A stretch of DNA of 10,630 nucleotides from assembly GCA_900553045.1 (NCBI GenBank), contig USBW01000010.1, positions 1 through 10,630 on the forward strand, read 5' to 3'. Source of the DNA: an uncultured Mycoplasmatota bacterium (GTDB lineage: Bacteria > Bacillota_I > Bacilli_A > RF39 > UBA660). Every line of letters begins with the position of its first letter. The stretch's first letter is position 1. Below are positions 4,966 through 10,630 of the stretch, piece after piece. The notes beneath the pieces are model-generated. The model did not search any database. It worked only from the letters and a program-made list of their open reading frames with translations, and was not told where the DNA came from. Position numbers and translations under genes: made by a program.

Positions 4966-5950
4966 AATCTATGTAACCTAGTTTTTCTAATAAAACTCCC
5001 GTTCCATCGGCTACACAACGCAAGGGATCTTCTGCTAAATAAACTGGTAAACTAAGTTGCTCTTCTAAATATTCTGGCAAGTTTTTTAAAAGAGCTCCCC
5101 CACCTGTTAACACAATTCCTTTTTCCATAATATCAGCAGACAACTCTGGTGGAGTTTTTTCCAATACTCCTTTAATACAAGCAACTATTTTTGTAATACT
5201 ATCTTCTAAAGCTTCTTCTATTTCTTTACTGGTGACTGTTATAGTTTTTGGTAATCCTTTAACTATGTCACGTCCTCGGACATCAATCTTTTCTTTATCA
5301 TCTGTACACTTTACTGTTCCGATTTCCATTTTAATTCGCTCTGCTGTCTTTTCGCCAATTAGAAGCTTATATTTGTTCTTTATATAATTTATAATGCTCT
5401 CATCAAAATTATTTCCTGCTATCTTAATCGAAGCGCTAGTCACTATATCTCCTAAAGATAAAACCGCAATATCAGTGGTACCACCACCAATGTCAATAAC
5501 CATATTACCAATTGGTTTAGCTATGTCTAATCCAGCTCCTATTGCTGCTACTTTTGGTTCTTCTTCAACGAAAACTCGCTTTGCACCACTCCTTGCAGCA
5601 ACTTCGGCAATAGCATTTTTTTCAACCTCAGTGATATTGGCAGGACAACAGATCACAATTCTTGGCTTAAAAAAACTTCGTTTAGCTTTTATCTTTTTTA
5701 ATAAGTGATCTAATAAGACCTCCACTGAATCAAAATCTGCGATAACACCATCGCGCATCGGCTTAATTGCTTTGATTTTCCCAGGAGTTCTTCCTAGCAT
5801 ATCATTAGCTTCCTTACCAAAAGCAATCGGTCTTTTACTCTCTTCATCAATAACTATAACACTCGGTTCATTTAAAACGACCCCTTCACCTTTTACATAA
5901 ACTAAAATATTAACAGTTCCAAGGTCAATTCCAATATCTTTACTGAACAT
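4964..5950 (-). CDS. mbl: MreB-family actin-like cell-shape protein, probably Mbl
   Basis: 328 residues, full length. The actin-fold nucleotide motifs are intact: phosphate 1 DIGIDLGTVNILVY (5-18), phosphate 2 VIDIGGGTTDIAVLSLG (151-167) and the adenosine motif GIVLTGGGALLKNLPEYL (278-295). FSKDIGIDLGT and KPMRDGVIADFD are typical of MreB/Mbl/MreBH. Family knowledge: membrane-associated filaments bind ATP and guide lateral wall synthesis by the elongation machinery. The choice of Mbl rests on context, because spoIIQ lies one nucleotide upstream, recalling the spoIIQ-spoIIID-mbl neighbourhood of Bacillus subtilis (spoIIID is absent here). The ATG follows the spoIIQ stop as TAG-T-ATG with only a weak GAG-type SD, so translation is probably coupled to spoIIQ. 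mreC and mreD are not in the window. Confidence 0.9.
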   Translation of the reverse strand: MFSKDIGIDLGTVNILVYVKGEGVVLNEPSVIVIDEESKRPIAFGKEANDMLGRTPGKIKAIKPMRDGVIADFDSVEVLLDHLLKKIKAKRSFFKPRIVICCPANITEVEKNAIAEVAARSGAKRVFVEEEPKVAAIGAGLDIAKPIGNMVIDIGGGTTDIAVLSLGDIVTSASIKIAGNNFDESIINYIKNKYKLLIGEKTAERIKMEIGTVKCTDDKEKIDVRGRDIVKGLPKTITVTSKEIEEALEDSITKIVACIKGVLEKTPPELSADIMEKGIVLTGGGALLKNLPEYLEEQLSLPVYLAEDPLRCVADGTGVLLEKLGYID

Positions 5951-5951
5951 A

Positions 5952-6587
5952 CTATAACTCGTTTACAGTCTTTCCATAATAACTTTCAGGATTTACAAAA
6001 ACGTTATTGATAGAAAGTTCAAAATGCAAGTGTTTTCCTAAGTCGCTACCTAAAGCGTTTTCACCACTTTTGCCTATTACTTCACCTTTAGAAACAGTAT
6101 CATTTTCATTGACATTAACTTCTCCTAAGCTCTGATAAATGCTAACAATATTGTTCTCATGCTCAATTTTAACAGTCGTTCCATTAATATCATCTGTTGT
6201 AACCGCAATGACACGACCATCTAAAACTGCTTGAACAGAAAACTCTTCTTCTTTATTATAATCTACACCAGTATTTTGAATATAAGTGTCCTCATAATAG
6301 AAGATCGCTTTTTCCTGTTCTTCTTGGGATGCGCTAGGATCATAGAAATATTTAGCGATACTTATTCCTTCTTCACTAAAAGGCTTACCAATTATGGCAC
6401 TTTCTTCTTCTGCTATTACAGGAATGGCATTATTTAAGATCTCATTTGAAACATAAATATAATCTTCACTGACATTAGAAGCCACTGATAATGACTTAGT
6501 TAATAGATAACTCATCATTGAAAATATAATTAGTAACAATGCACAAATTCCTTCAATAACATATCTTTTTGTCTTACTTTTTATCAT
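5952..6587 (-). CDS. spoIIQ: SpoIIQ-like sporulation protein, LytM/M23 domain with incomplete zinc site
   Basis: 211 residues. One membrane span (about 12-30) follows a basic N-terminus, so the rest is outside the membrane. Residues about 78-200 match the SpoIIQ pattern: AKYFYD, AIFYYEDTYIQNTGVDY, EEFSVQAVLDGRVI, VKIEHENNIVSIYQSL, EVNVNENDTVSKGEVIGKSG, HLHFEL and NPESYY. The M23 HxxxD motif reads NTGVD, so the first His is Asn105 while Asp109 and the HLH (186-188) remain. B. subtilis SpoIIQ also lacks this first His. Family knowledge: SpoIIQ is made in the forespore under sigma-F and joins mother-cell SpoIIIAH in the intermembrane channel needed for engulfment and later sigma-G activity. A GAGGTGAT SD lies 7 nt before ATG and is buried in a hairpin. 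The alternative is a general, inactive M23 protein tied to Mbl; the context favours SpoIIQ. Confidence 0.85.
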   Translation of the reverse strand: MIKSKTKRYVIEGICALLLIIFSMMSYLLTKSLSVASNVSEDYIYVSNEILNNAIPVIAEEESAIIGKPFSEEGISIAKYFYDPSASQEEQEKAIFYYEDTYIQNTGVDYNKEEEFSVQAVLDGRVIAVTTDDINGTTVKIEHENNIVSIYQSLGEVNVNENDTVSKGEVIGKSGENALGSDLGKHLHFELSINNVFVNPESYYGKTVNEL

Positions 6588-6595
6588 ATAAAATC

Positions 6596-6627
6596 ACCTC
6601 ATTTAAAGTTTTAACTTAAAATGAGGT
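6596..6627 (-). promoter_or_regulatory. Hairpin sequestering the spoIIQ Shine-Dalgarno
   Basis: Minus strand: ACCTCATTT (6627-6619) pairs perfectly with AAATGAGGT (6604-6596). After one mismatch, AAG/CTT extends the stem around a 6-nt loop TTAAAA. The right arm contains most of the spoIIQ SD. RNA that starts upstream would hide the SD. On the plus strand the same hairpin is followed by five T and might terminate antisense transcripts. Confidence 0.65.
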
Positions 6628-6635
6628 TTTTATAC
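6606..6635 (-). promoter_or_regulatory. Possible sigma-F-like promoter of spoIIQ
   Basis: Minus strand: GTATA (6635-6631) fits the B. subtilis sigma-F -35 consensus GYATA. After 15 bp, GTTAAAACTT (6615-6606) fits four of the six fixed positions of GGnnAnAnTR. The implied start near 6599 would drop the left hairpin arm and give a leader of about 12-14 nt. The match is partial and the consensus comes from another organism. Confidence 0.35.
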
Positions 6636-6641
6636 ATCTTT

Positions 6642-6830
6642 CTAAAATATTTTTGAAACAGTAATAAAATCGTAAAAAAAGTTCGTCAATAAATAAAGTA
6701 AAGCTAAAAATATTAAAATATATAAAAGTAGCCAGCATTTTTTATATCTTTTTTCCATTTCTAGCATTTCTTTAACTTGTTCTTCAGGTAGCTCACTATA
6801 AAGATTTGTCTCATTAACTTTGTTATTCAT
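6642..6830 (-). CDS. Small single-pass membrane protein downstream of the signal peptidase gene
   Basis: 62 residues from ATG at 6830, with GAGGTG 7 nt upstream; the GTG three bases earlier is too close to the SD. Residues 14-31 are charged and probably helical (LPEEQVKEMLEMEKRYKK). Residues 33-55 form one hydrophobic span (WLLLYILIFLALLYLLT and on), and a short tail follows. Positive residues just before the span suggest a cytoplasmic N-terminus. The gene overlaps the end of the signal peptidase gene by 8 bp, so translation is likely coupled. Its place in the operon suggests a helper of the signal peptidase or of TasA-like protein assembly, but I recognise no family. Confidence 0.65.
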   Translation of the reverse strand: MNNKVNETNLYSELPEEQVKEMLEMEKRYKKCWLLLYILIFLALLYLLTNFFYDFITVSKIF

Positions 6831-7455
6831 CACTCAACACCTCTTCCAATTTCTTTTTAGCTTCTTGCGTACGTTTATTATTCTTTATTTTAGAATTAAT
6901 TTTATCTTTACCTTTTTTACCTAAGTTCTTAGATACTTTAACAATATCATAAATAATAATTGCAAGACATGGCAAGACTACTGCAACTATCCAACCTGTT
7001 TCACTAACCAAAAATTGTTGGATATAACCGGCTTTAGGAATCCTAAAGACTACCCGGCCAATAACATTGTCAGCAGGAATAATCGTGCTATCTGAAGTAT
7101 TATTATTATCCCCTTTAGTACGATAATAATACTTACCGTTTAAAGAAGATACTTCAATAACACGGTGTGTTATAGTAATAGGGTCATTAGGAGAAACAAA
7201 AGTAATTATATCATTAGCATTATAACTATTATCATCGTTTTTATAAGTTATAACAATATCTCCAGCTTCAATAGTCGGATACATACTCTGTGTAAGAATA
7301 GTATAAAAGTTTACTTTAACCTCACTTAAACGCCCACTGCTCTCCATCACCTTGACATAAACTACATAAACTAACATAACAATTACTATCAAAACTAAAA
7401 TAGTGAAAATAGCATTAGATACTAATTTTAACCCCTTTTTTATTCTTGATTTCAT
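6823..7455 (-). CDS. sipW: SipW-type (ER-type) signal peptidase I
   Basis: 210 residues. One membrane span at about 15-36 is followed by the catalytic box TQSMYPTIEAGDIVI with Ser57. The second catalytic position lies in ITITHRVIEV, with His97 in place of the usual bacterial Lys, which defines the ER/SipW class. Later boxes are YYRTKGDNN (110-118) and IIPADNVIGRVVFRIPKAGY (125-144). A second span (about 154-173) and a very basic C-tail (KVSKNLGKKGKDKINSKIK and on) follow. Family knowledge: SipW removes signal peptides from TasA-type fibre proteins. The TasA-like genes on both sides are the likely substrates. The SD AAAGGGG overlaps the upstream stop and is 12 nt from ATG, longer than normal. 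It shares an operon with the anchored TasA-like protein and the 62-residue protein. Confidence 0.93.
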   Translation of the reverse strand: MKSRIKKGLKLVSNAIFTILVLIVIVMLVYVVYVKVMESSGRLSEVKVNFYTILTQSMYPTIEAGDIVITYKNDDNSYNANDIITFVSPNDPITITHRVIEVSSLNGKYYYRTKGDNNNTSDSTIIPADNVIGRVVFRIPKAGYIQQFLVSETGWIVAVVLPCLAIIIYDIVKVSKNLGKKGKDKINSKIKNNKRTQEAKKKLEEVLSDE

Positions 7456-7472
7456 ATTTTTATCTTACCCCT

Positions 7473-8144
7473 TTAATAAGTATCTACAGCAACAAAACAT
7501 TTAAAAGACTCTTCGACACTAGTCACATTATAATCTTGAGAGACCCACATACGAAAGACATACTTATTTAAAACAGGACTATCAACAGTTTTTCGATATA
7601 AAACTTTAGCACCATTTCTTATAGTACTGTCTTCCAAATCAGAAAAATTATTAACTTCTTTATCGTTAATTAAAACAGGATTAGTATTCTCTACTAAATA
7701 AACTCTAATATAATTCGGATCTAAAGTACTAGTAGAATCTGGTACTAAAGATAATTCATAATTAAGCTTCGTATTGTTTTTCACATCATCAAAACCTACT
7801 GAAATAGTAAATTCAAAGTATTCACGATTGCCAGATAAAGTCTTTCCAACCTCATCAGTAACTGGTAAAGCATCTAAAATTGCAATACTATTACTATTTT
7901 CACTGAAAGAAAATAATACTGAACCAGTGGAAATAACATTATCAGCATGTCTATTATAAGTTCCAATAAGAGCAAATGTTATTGTTGATACTAAAAATAA
8001 TAAAGCTACTAAAAAAATCATTAAAAGAATAATATAAGTCTTACGATCACGACCACTTTTTTCCAAAATTTCATTAGCAACTTCATCTGCTATCTCGATT
8101 TCATTAATATCCATACCTTCTTGATATTTACTTTTCTCATCCAT
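7473..8144 (-). CDS. TasA/camelysin-like protein with long cytoplasmic N-terminus, probable SipW substrate or anchor
   Basis: 223 residues from ATG at 8144. The GTG pair upstream overlaps the SD GGTGAT and is not the start. About 35 charged residues (MDEKSKYQEGMDINEIEIAD and on) come before a hydrophobic segment at 37-60. A mature-type region like the two TasA-like proteins at 9351-10630 follows: TFALIGTYNRHADNVISTGSV, then ILDALPVTDEVGKTLS, then YFEFTIS, and a late YVFRMWVS motif. This paralogue lacks the short signal-peptide n-region of the others, so it may stay in the membrane as an anchor or nucleator, or be cut after TFA by SipW. It is the first gene of the sipW operon. Assignment to the TasA/camelysin group rests on shared motifs, SipW linkage and layout, not on strong global identity. 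Confidence 0.75.
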   Translation of the reverse strand: MDEKSKYQEGMDINEIEIADEVANEILEKSGRDRKTYIILLMIFLVALLFLVSTITFALIGTYNRHADNVISTGSVLFSFSENSNSIAILDALPVTDEVGKTLSGNREYFEFTISVGFDDVKNNTKLNYELSLVPDSTSTLDPNYIRVYLVENTNPVLINDKEVNNFSDLEDSTIRNGAKVLYRKTVDSPVLNKYVFRMWVSQDYNVTSVEESFKCFVAVDTY

Positions 8145-8162
8145 ATTTATCACCACAGTATC

Positions 8163-8179
8163 CTATAATAGTATTATAG
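8163..8179. repeat. 17-bp palindrome over the -10 of the sipW operon
   Basis: CTATAATAGTATTATAG is an exact 8+1+8 inverted repeat that includes the minus-strand -10 and a mirror TATAAT on the plus strand. A second palindrome, TATTTTTAAAAATA (8191-8204), covers the -35. These could be operators, or by-products of AT-rich promoter sequence. Confidence 0.4.
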
Positions 8180-8201
8180 CACAGTAATTATATTTTTAAA
8201 A
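8173..8201 (-). promoter_or_regulatory. Promoter of the tasA-like/sipW operon
   Basis: Minus strand: a perfect TATAAT (8178-8173) with TGC extension. The sequence 17 bp upstream, TTTTAA, is a weak -35 (3 of 6). Transcription would start near 8166, with the SD at about 8150. Confidence 0.65.
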
Positions 8202-8269
8202 ATACTTTTTTCTATTTTTTAAACTCAAAATATCCAACAGTAAGTTTTTACTCGACAAAAGTCCTTTTA

Positions 8270-8298
8270 TTGACAATTTCCTTATTTTATGCTACAAT
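8270..8298 (+). promoter_or_regulatory. Near-consensus promoter of the plus-strand membrane protein gene
   Basis: A perfect TTGACA (8270-8275), a 17-bp spacer, and TACAAT (8293-8298, 5 of 6) with a TGC extension. It is the strongest promoter in the window and is divergent from the sipW operon promoter. The start is expected near 8305, just before the SD GGAG. Confidence 0.88.
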
Positions 8299-8326
8299 AC
8301 AGCATTATAAAAAAGGAGACGTTATC

Positions 8327-9178
8327 ATGAATAATAAAGATAAGAAAAAGTCAAAAGCGTTTAAAATCTTAGTTGCTTTAACAGCTTTATTTACAGGTTT
8401 AAAACTAATAGGAATCGTTCAATTCTCTTGGTTATTAATCTTACTACCTCTATGGGGCGGAATAGCAGGAAAATACATTAAATACTTAAAAGCGAATAGT
8501 AAAAAAACTATTAACTCAAATAAAGCTGGAAAAGACAAAGCTCATAGTAAACAAACTTTAACAAATAGTAAAAAACTACAAAAAGAAAATGGTAAGATGG
8601 CTATTAAAAATATCAAACCAGTAGAAAATGCCGAAATGACAGAGAATTTAAAGGTGAGTCCAGTTACCGAAACAGAAGTAAAAGAAAACACAACTGACAA
8701 TGATAAGAATGATAAAGCTAATAATACTAATGAAAATTCTAAAACTAACAAAGCCAATTTTAAACTTCAGATTAAAAATATGAATTTTTCTAGATCTAAC
8801 AATTTAGGAGGCCTTATCAAGACGATAGATGTCGATCTTATCAAAGCAGTCGATAATTTAATCAAAGCTACTAATAATCGTCTTAGTAAAAAGGATTTTC
8901 TAGAAATATTGCTACAAATCAAAACAGAAATGCAAGTTCCAAGTAACAAAAATGAAAAATGGCAATTAAATATTAAAAACGTTAAAGCATTAACTAGTCA
9001 AAAGGAAAAGCAAGTATTGAATAATAAAGATGTTCAAATTATAGAAGCTGTTAATGATTTAATTGAATTTTCTAATCACGCTCTAACTAAACAAGATGTT
9101 ATAAACGAATTAAATAATATAAGTGCTAGCAAGCAAAAAACTTACGAAAGAGGTCAAGCTAGAACTAGAAAGTTATAA
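8327..9178 (+). CDS. Two-helix membrane protein with Lys/Asn-rich linker and two tandem C-terminal repeats, function unknown
   Basis: 283 residues from ATG at 8327, preceded by GGAG about 9 nt upstream. The frame opens further upstream, but that DNA is the promoter. Residues 12-52 contain two closely spaced membrane helices (AFKILVALTALFTGLKLIGI and SWLLILLPLWGGIAG), resembling the short two-helix proteins annotated in phages as transmembrane Fragile-X-F. Residues 55-142 are a low-complexity Lys/Asn/Glu/Thr linker. Residues about 145-202 and 212-269 are imperfect tandem copies: FKLQIKN matches WQLNIKN, DVDLIKAVDNLIKATNNRLS matches DVQIIEAVNDLIEFSNHALT, and KKDFLEILLQI matches KQDVINELNNI. The tail is basic (YERGQARTRKL). 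It is the only plus-strand gene, is divergent from sipW and convergent with the TasA-like pair. I know no function; the repeats look like small helical binding modules, probably cytoplasmic. Confidence 0.8.
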   Translation: MNNKDKKKSKAFKILVALTALFTGLKLIGIVQFSWLLILLPLWGGIAGKYIKYLKANSKKTINSNKAGKDKAHSKQTLTNSKKLQKENGKMAIKNIKPVENAEMTENLKVSPVTETEVKENTTDNDKNDKANNTNENSKTNKANFKLQIKNMNFSRSNNLGGLIKTIDVDLIKAVDNLIKATNNRLSKKDFLEILLQIKTEMQVPSNKNEKWQLNIKNVKALTSQKEKQVLNNKDVQIIEAVNDLIEFSNHALTKQDVINELNNISASKQKTYERGQARTRKL

Positions 9179-9191
9179 GTTTAAAATATTA

Positions 9192-9242
9192 AAAAGATAC
9201 AAAGAAAATTTTTTCTTATTTTCTAGCATCTTTTACTTTTTT
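9192..9242 (+). terminator. Probable terminator of the plus-strand gene
   Basis: Outer arms AAAAGAT (9192-9198) and ATCTTTT (9228-9234) enclose an A/T-rich inner region that can fold further (AAAGAAAA with TTTTCTT). A T-rich tail to 9242 follows. It is only 13 nt after the stop. The stem has few G-C pairs. Confidence 0.5.
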
Positions 9243-9257
9243 AATTGCCTTTATTAT

Positions 9258-9289
9258 AAAAAAGACAAATAAGTAAATACTCATTTGTC
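9258..9289 (-). terminator. Intrinsic terminator of the tasA-like pair
   Basis: Minus strand: an 11-bp stem (9289-9279 with 9274-9264, GACAAATGAGT and ACTTATTTGTC, one G-U pair), a 4-nt loop, then six T. It lies about 60 nt after the stop at 9351. Confidence 0.9.
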
Positions 9290-9298
9290 AATAATCTC

Positions 9299-9323
9299 AC
9301 AGTATCAAGAACACTGTTTTTTT
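9299..9323 (+). terminator. Weak second plus-strand terminator-like hairpin
   Basis: ACAGT (9299-9303) pairs with ACTGT (9313-9317) around a 9-nt loop, followed by seven T including the last stem base. It may back up the terminator of the plus-strand gene and prevent antisense reading into the tasA-like genes. Confidence 0.4.
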
Positions 9324-9350
9324 AAATTCAACTTAATCTTTTTATTATTT

Positions 9351-10022
9351 TTAAGCTTGTTTAGCAACTACTTTAACTTTGAAACTGAAAGTTTCTGATT
9401 TAGTAGTTCCAGATTGAGTATTACCTTCTGTTTGAACACCATCAGTAGGTAAATCATATTCTTCAGAAACCCAAGCTTTAATTGTATACATATCTTTAGC
9501 AGTTGCAGTAAATGTACCACCAGTCAAACCATAAGTAGTAATATAGTTATTTGGACCAGCTACACTAGCACGACTTGCAACAGTAACACCAGTAGTTGCA
9601 GTACCTAAAATAGGAGTTTCATTTCCTTGTTTATACATTACAAACTTAATCATATCATCAGTTAAAGTTGTACCTTCAGTAATAGCATCAAAACCTAAGT
9701 CATATTTAATAGTCATTGTACCATTGATTTCAGCAGCAACAGTAAATGCTAAAACATTTCCTTCTCCAGTTTGAGCTATACCATTAGCATCAGTCATAGG
9801 ATATTGATTTGTTAGAGAAAGTACTCCACCAGCATCTGCTGCACCACCTTCTGCAGTATCATCATAACTGATAGATACACTACCAGTTTGGATTACGTTT
9901 TCTTTAGTACCAGTAGCACTAAAAGTATACATTGCAAAAGAAACTCCTACAACAGCAATAACTAATAATAAAACTCCTAAGATTGATAAGATTAAAGTCT
10001 TTTTATTACCAGTATTTTCCAT
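9351..10022 (-). CDS. TasA/camelysin-like secreted protein with SipW-type signal peptide
   Basis: 223 residues. A signal region has a short basic start (MENTGNKKT), a hydrophobic core at 10-28 (LILSILGVLLLVIAVVGVS) and SFAMYTFSATGTKENVIQTGS, the layout of SipW-dependent TasA and camelysin. Cleavage is expected shortly after SFA. The mature part is rich in Thr, Gly, Ala and Ser with beta-strand character. It keeps family landmarks seen in its two paralogues here: TGSVSISYDD, YPMTDANG, LAFTV and YTIKAWVSEEY. Family knowledge: TasA forms extracellular biofilm fibres, and camelysin is a related surface protein of the M73 group. The SD AAGGAG is well placed, and a paralogue stops 22 nt upstream, so they form an operon ending at the terminator near 9260. 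Whether it makes fibres or coats cells or spores cannot be told. Confidence 0.83.
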   Translation of the reverse strand: MENTGNKKTLILSILGVLLLVIAVVGVSFAMYTFSATGTKENVIQTGSVSISYDDTAEGGAADAGGVLSLTNQYPMTDANGIAQTGEGNVLAFTVAAEINGTMTIKYDLGFDAITEGTTLTDDMIKFVMYKQGNETPILGTATTGVTVASRASVAGPNNYITTYGLTGGTFTATAKDMYTIKAWVSEEYDLPTDGVQTEGNTQSGTTKSETFSFKVKVVAKQA

Positions 10023-10044
10023 TATTTTTTCTCCTTTCTAAATA

Positions 10045-10630
10045 TTATTGGCCAATTGGATTTACATGAGAATCAACATTTACTTTTAATTTATAAACAT
10101 GTTCTTTAGTAGAATCCCAATCTTCAGCACTAATATCTACACTATTGTCAACCCACATTCTCAATTGATAAGTAGTAGTAATGTCAGCGCCAGATCCTGT
10201 ATGACTATCAGTTTGTGTAGCAAGAATATATGAACCAGGTCTTAGAGTTGATTCAGTTAAACCACTAATTAATACTGGTGCAGTAACTTGCTCACCGCCA
10301 GCTTTTGATAGATAAACTTTAACTTGATTACTAGCTAAAGCAACTTGATTTTCAGTTAAAGAGTCATTTGCTGGAGTAACATTGATCTCGTAAGGGATCT
10401 CAAGAGTACCTGATGCTTTAGTAGAAACTGTAAATTGGAAATATTCATTAGCTTCACTTAAAGCCATACCAGTAGCATCAGCCATTGGTAGAGCATCAGT
10501 TATACTAATACCATTTTCAGGTTCTGCATAACTCATTGTAATAGTACCAGTTTGAATAGAGTTTTCATCTGAAGTATTTGTAAATGAAAATGCTGCAAAT
10601 GAAATTCCAACTACTGCCACTACTAAAATT
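10045..10630 (-). CDS. TasA/camelysin-like protein, 5' end cut by the window edge
   Basis: About 195 residues are visible. The frame enters from the window end in the hydrophobic core of a signal peptide (ILVVAVVGISFAAFSF), so the start and basic n-region lie outside; the in-frame GTG at 10620 is not a plausible start. After the SipW-type junction (SFAAFSFTNTSDENSIQTGTI) come the family landmarks SYAEPENG, ITDALPMADATGMALS, YFQFTVS, QVKVYLSK and YQLRMWVDNSVD. It is clearly closer to the anchored protein at 7473-8144 (both share DALP, YF-FT and the late RMWV motif) than to its operon partner at 9351. A secreted or cell-surface structural role processed by SipW is inferred. The promoter is outside the window. 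Confidence 0.82.
   Translation of the reverse strand, partial: ILVVAVVGISFAAFSFTNTSDENSIQTGTITMSYAEPENGISITDALPMADATGMALSEANEYFQFTVSTKASGTLEIPYEINVTPANDSLTENQVALASNQVKVYLSKAGGEQVTAPVLISGLTESTLRPGSYILATQTDSHTGSGADITTTYQLRMWVDNSVDISAEDWDSTKEHVYKLKVNVDSHVNPIGQ

Noticed and set aside
8270-8326. Upstream extension of the plus-strand gene from a TTG
   Set aside because: The TTG is the first part of the -35 hexamer TTGACA, and the extension covers the -10. The ATG at 8327 has a proper SD.
10618-10620. GTG as start of the last TasA-like gene
   Set aside because: It falls inside the hydrophobic core of the signal peptide and the frame continues to the window edge, so the gene is truncated by the window.

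Overview
The window is AT-rich, uses TGA as a stop (the tagO-like gene ends in TGA), and has strong Shine-Dalgarno (SD) sites, extended -10 promoters and short leaders. It encodes CarD, long-form HPF, LytTR/Agr-type signalling, TagO, Mbl, SpoIIQ and a SipW/TasA-type surface system. This points to a low-GC Gram-positive bacterium (Bacillota). A Bacilli or Erysipelotrichia-like gut lineage is my inference. The spoIIQ-mbl pair suggests spore-forming ancestry. All genes lie on the minus strand except one at 8327-9178.

Region 1 (1-1377, minus): a partial carD (RNA polymerase-binding regulator), hpf (ribosome hibernation) and a small cold-shock protein gene. Each has its own promoter and/or terminator. 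carD sits immediately behind an intrinsic terminator, so its mRNA must read through it.

Region 2 (1493-3653, minus): a four-gene Agr-like signalling operon. In transcription order it encodes a six-helix membrane protein resembling an AgrC sensor half without a kinase, a short AgrB-like protein keeping the His-x6-Cys spacing, an 82-residue sigma-region-4-like helix-turn-helix (HTH) protein, and a LytTR regulator whose receiver has Glu where the phospho-acceptor Asp is expected. No AgrD peptide gene is convincing. From hpf through this operon the codons favour A/G at third positions (Ile ATA, Val GTA), unlike carD, tagO and mbl. The block may have a separate history.

Region 3 (3813-6587, minus): tagO-like glycosyl-phosphate transferase (start of cell-wall glycopolymer synthesis), mbl/mreB (cell-shape actin) and spoIIQ (forespore side of the engulfment channel). 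spoIIQ and mbl are one nucleotide apart. The spoIIQ SD lies in a hairpin that also contains a sigma-F-like promoter, which suggests that readthrough RNA is not translated while forespore-initiated RNA is.

Region 4 (6642-10630): an export system for TasA/camelysin-like proteins. One minus operon carries a membrane-anchored TasA-like protein, a SipW-type signal peptidase and a 62-residue single-pass protein. A second minus operon carries two more TasA-like proteins (the first cut by the window end). Between them, on the plus strand, a very strong promoter drives a Lys/Asn-rich two-helix membrane protein with two tandem imperfect repeats of unknown function.

No tRNA, rRNA, CRISPR array, insertion sequence or origin was seen. 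No gene-free stretch exceeds 300 bases. The longest (8145-8326 and 9179-9350) hold divergent promoters and convergent terminators respectively.
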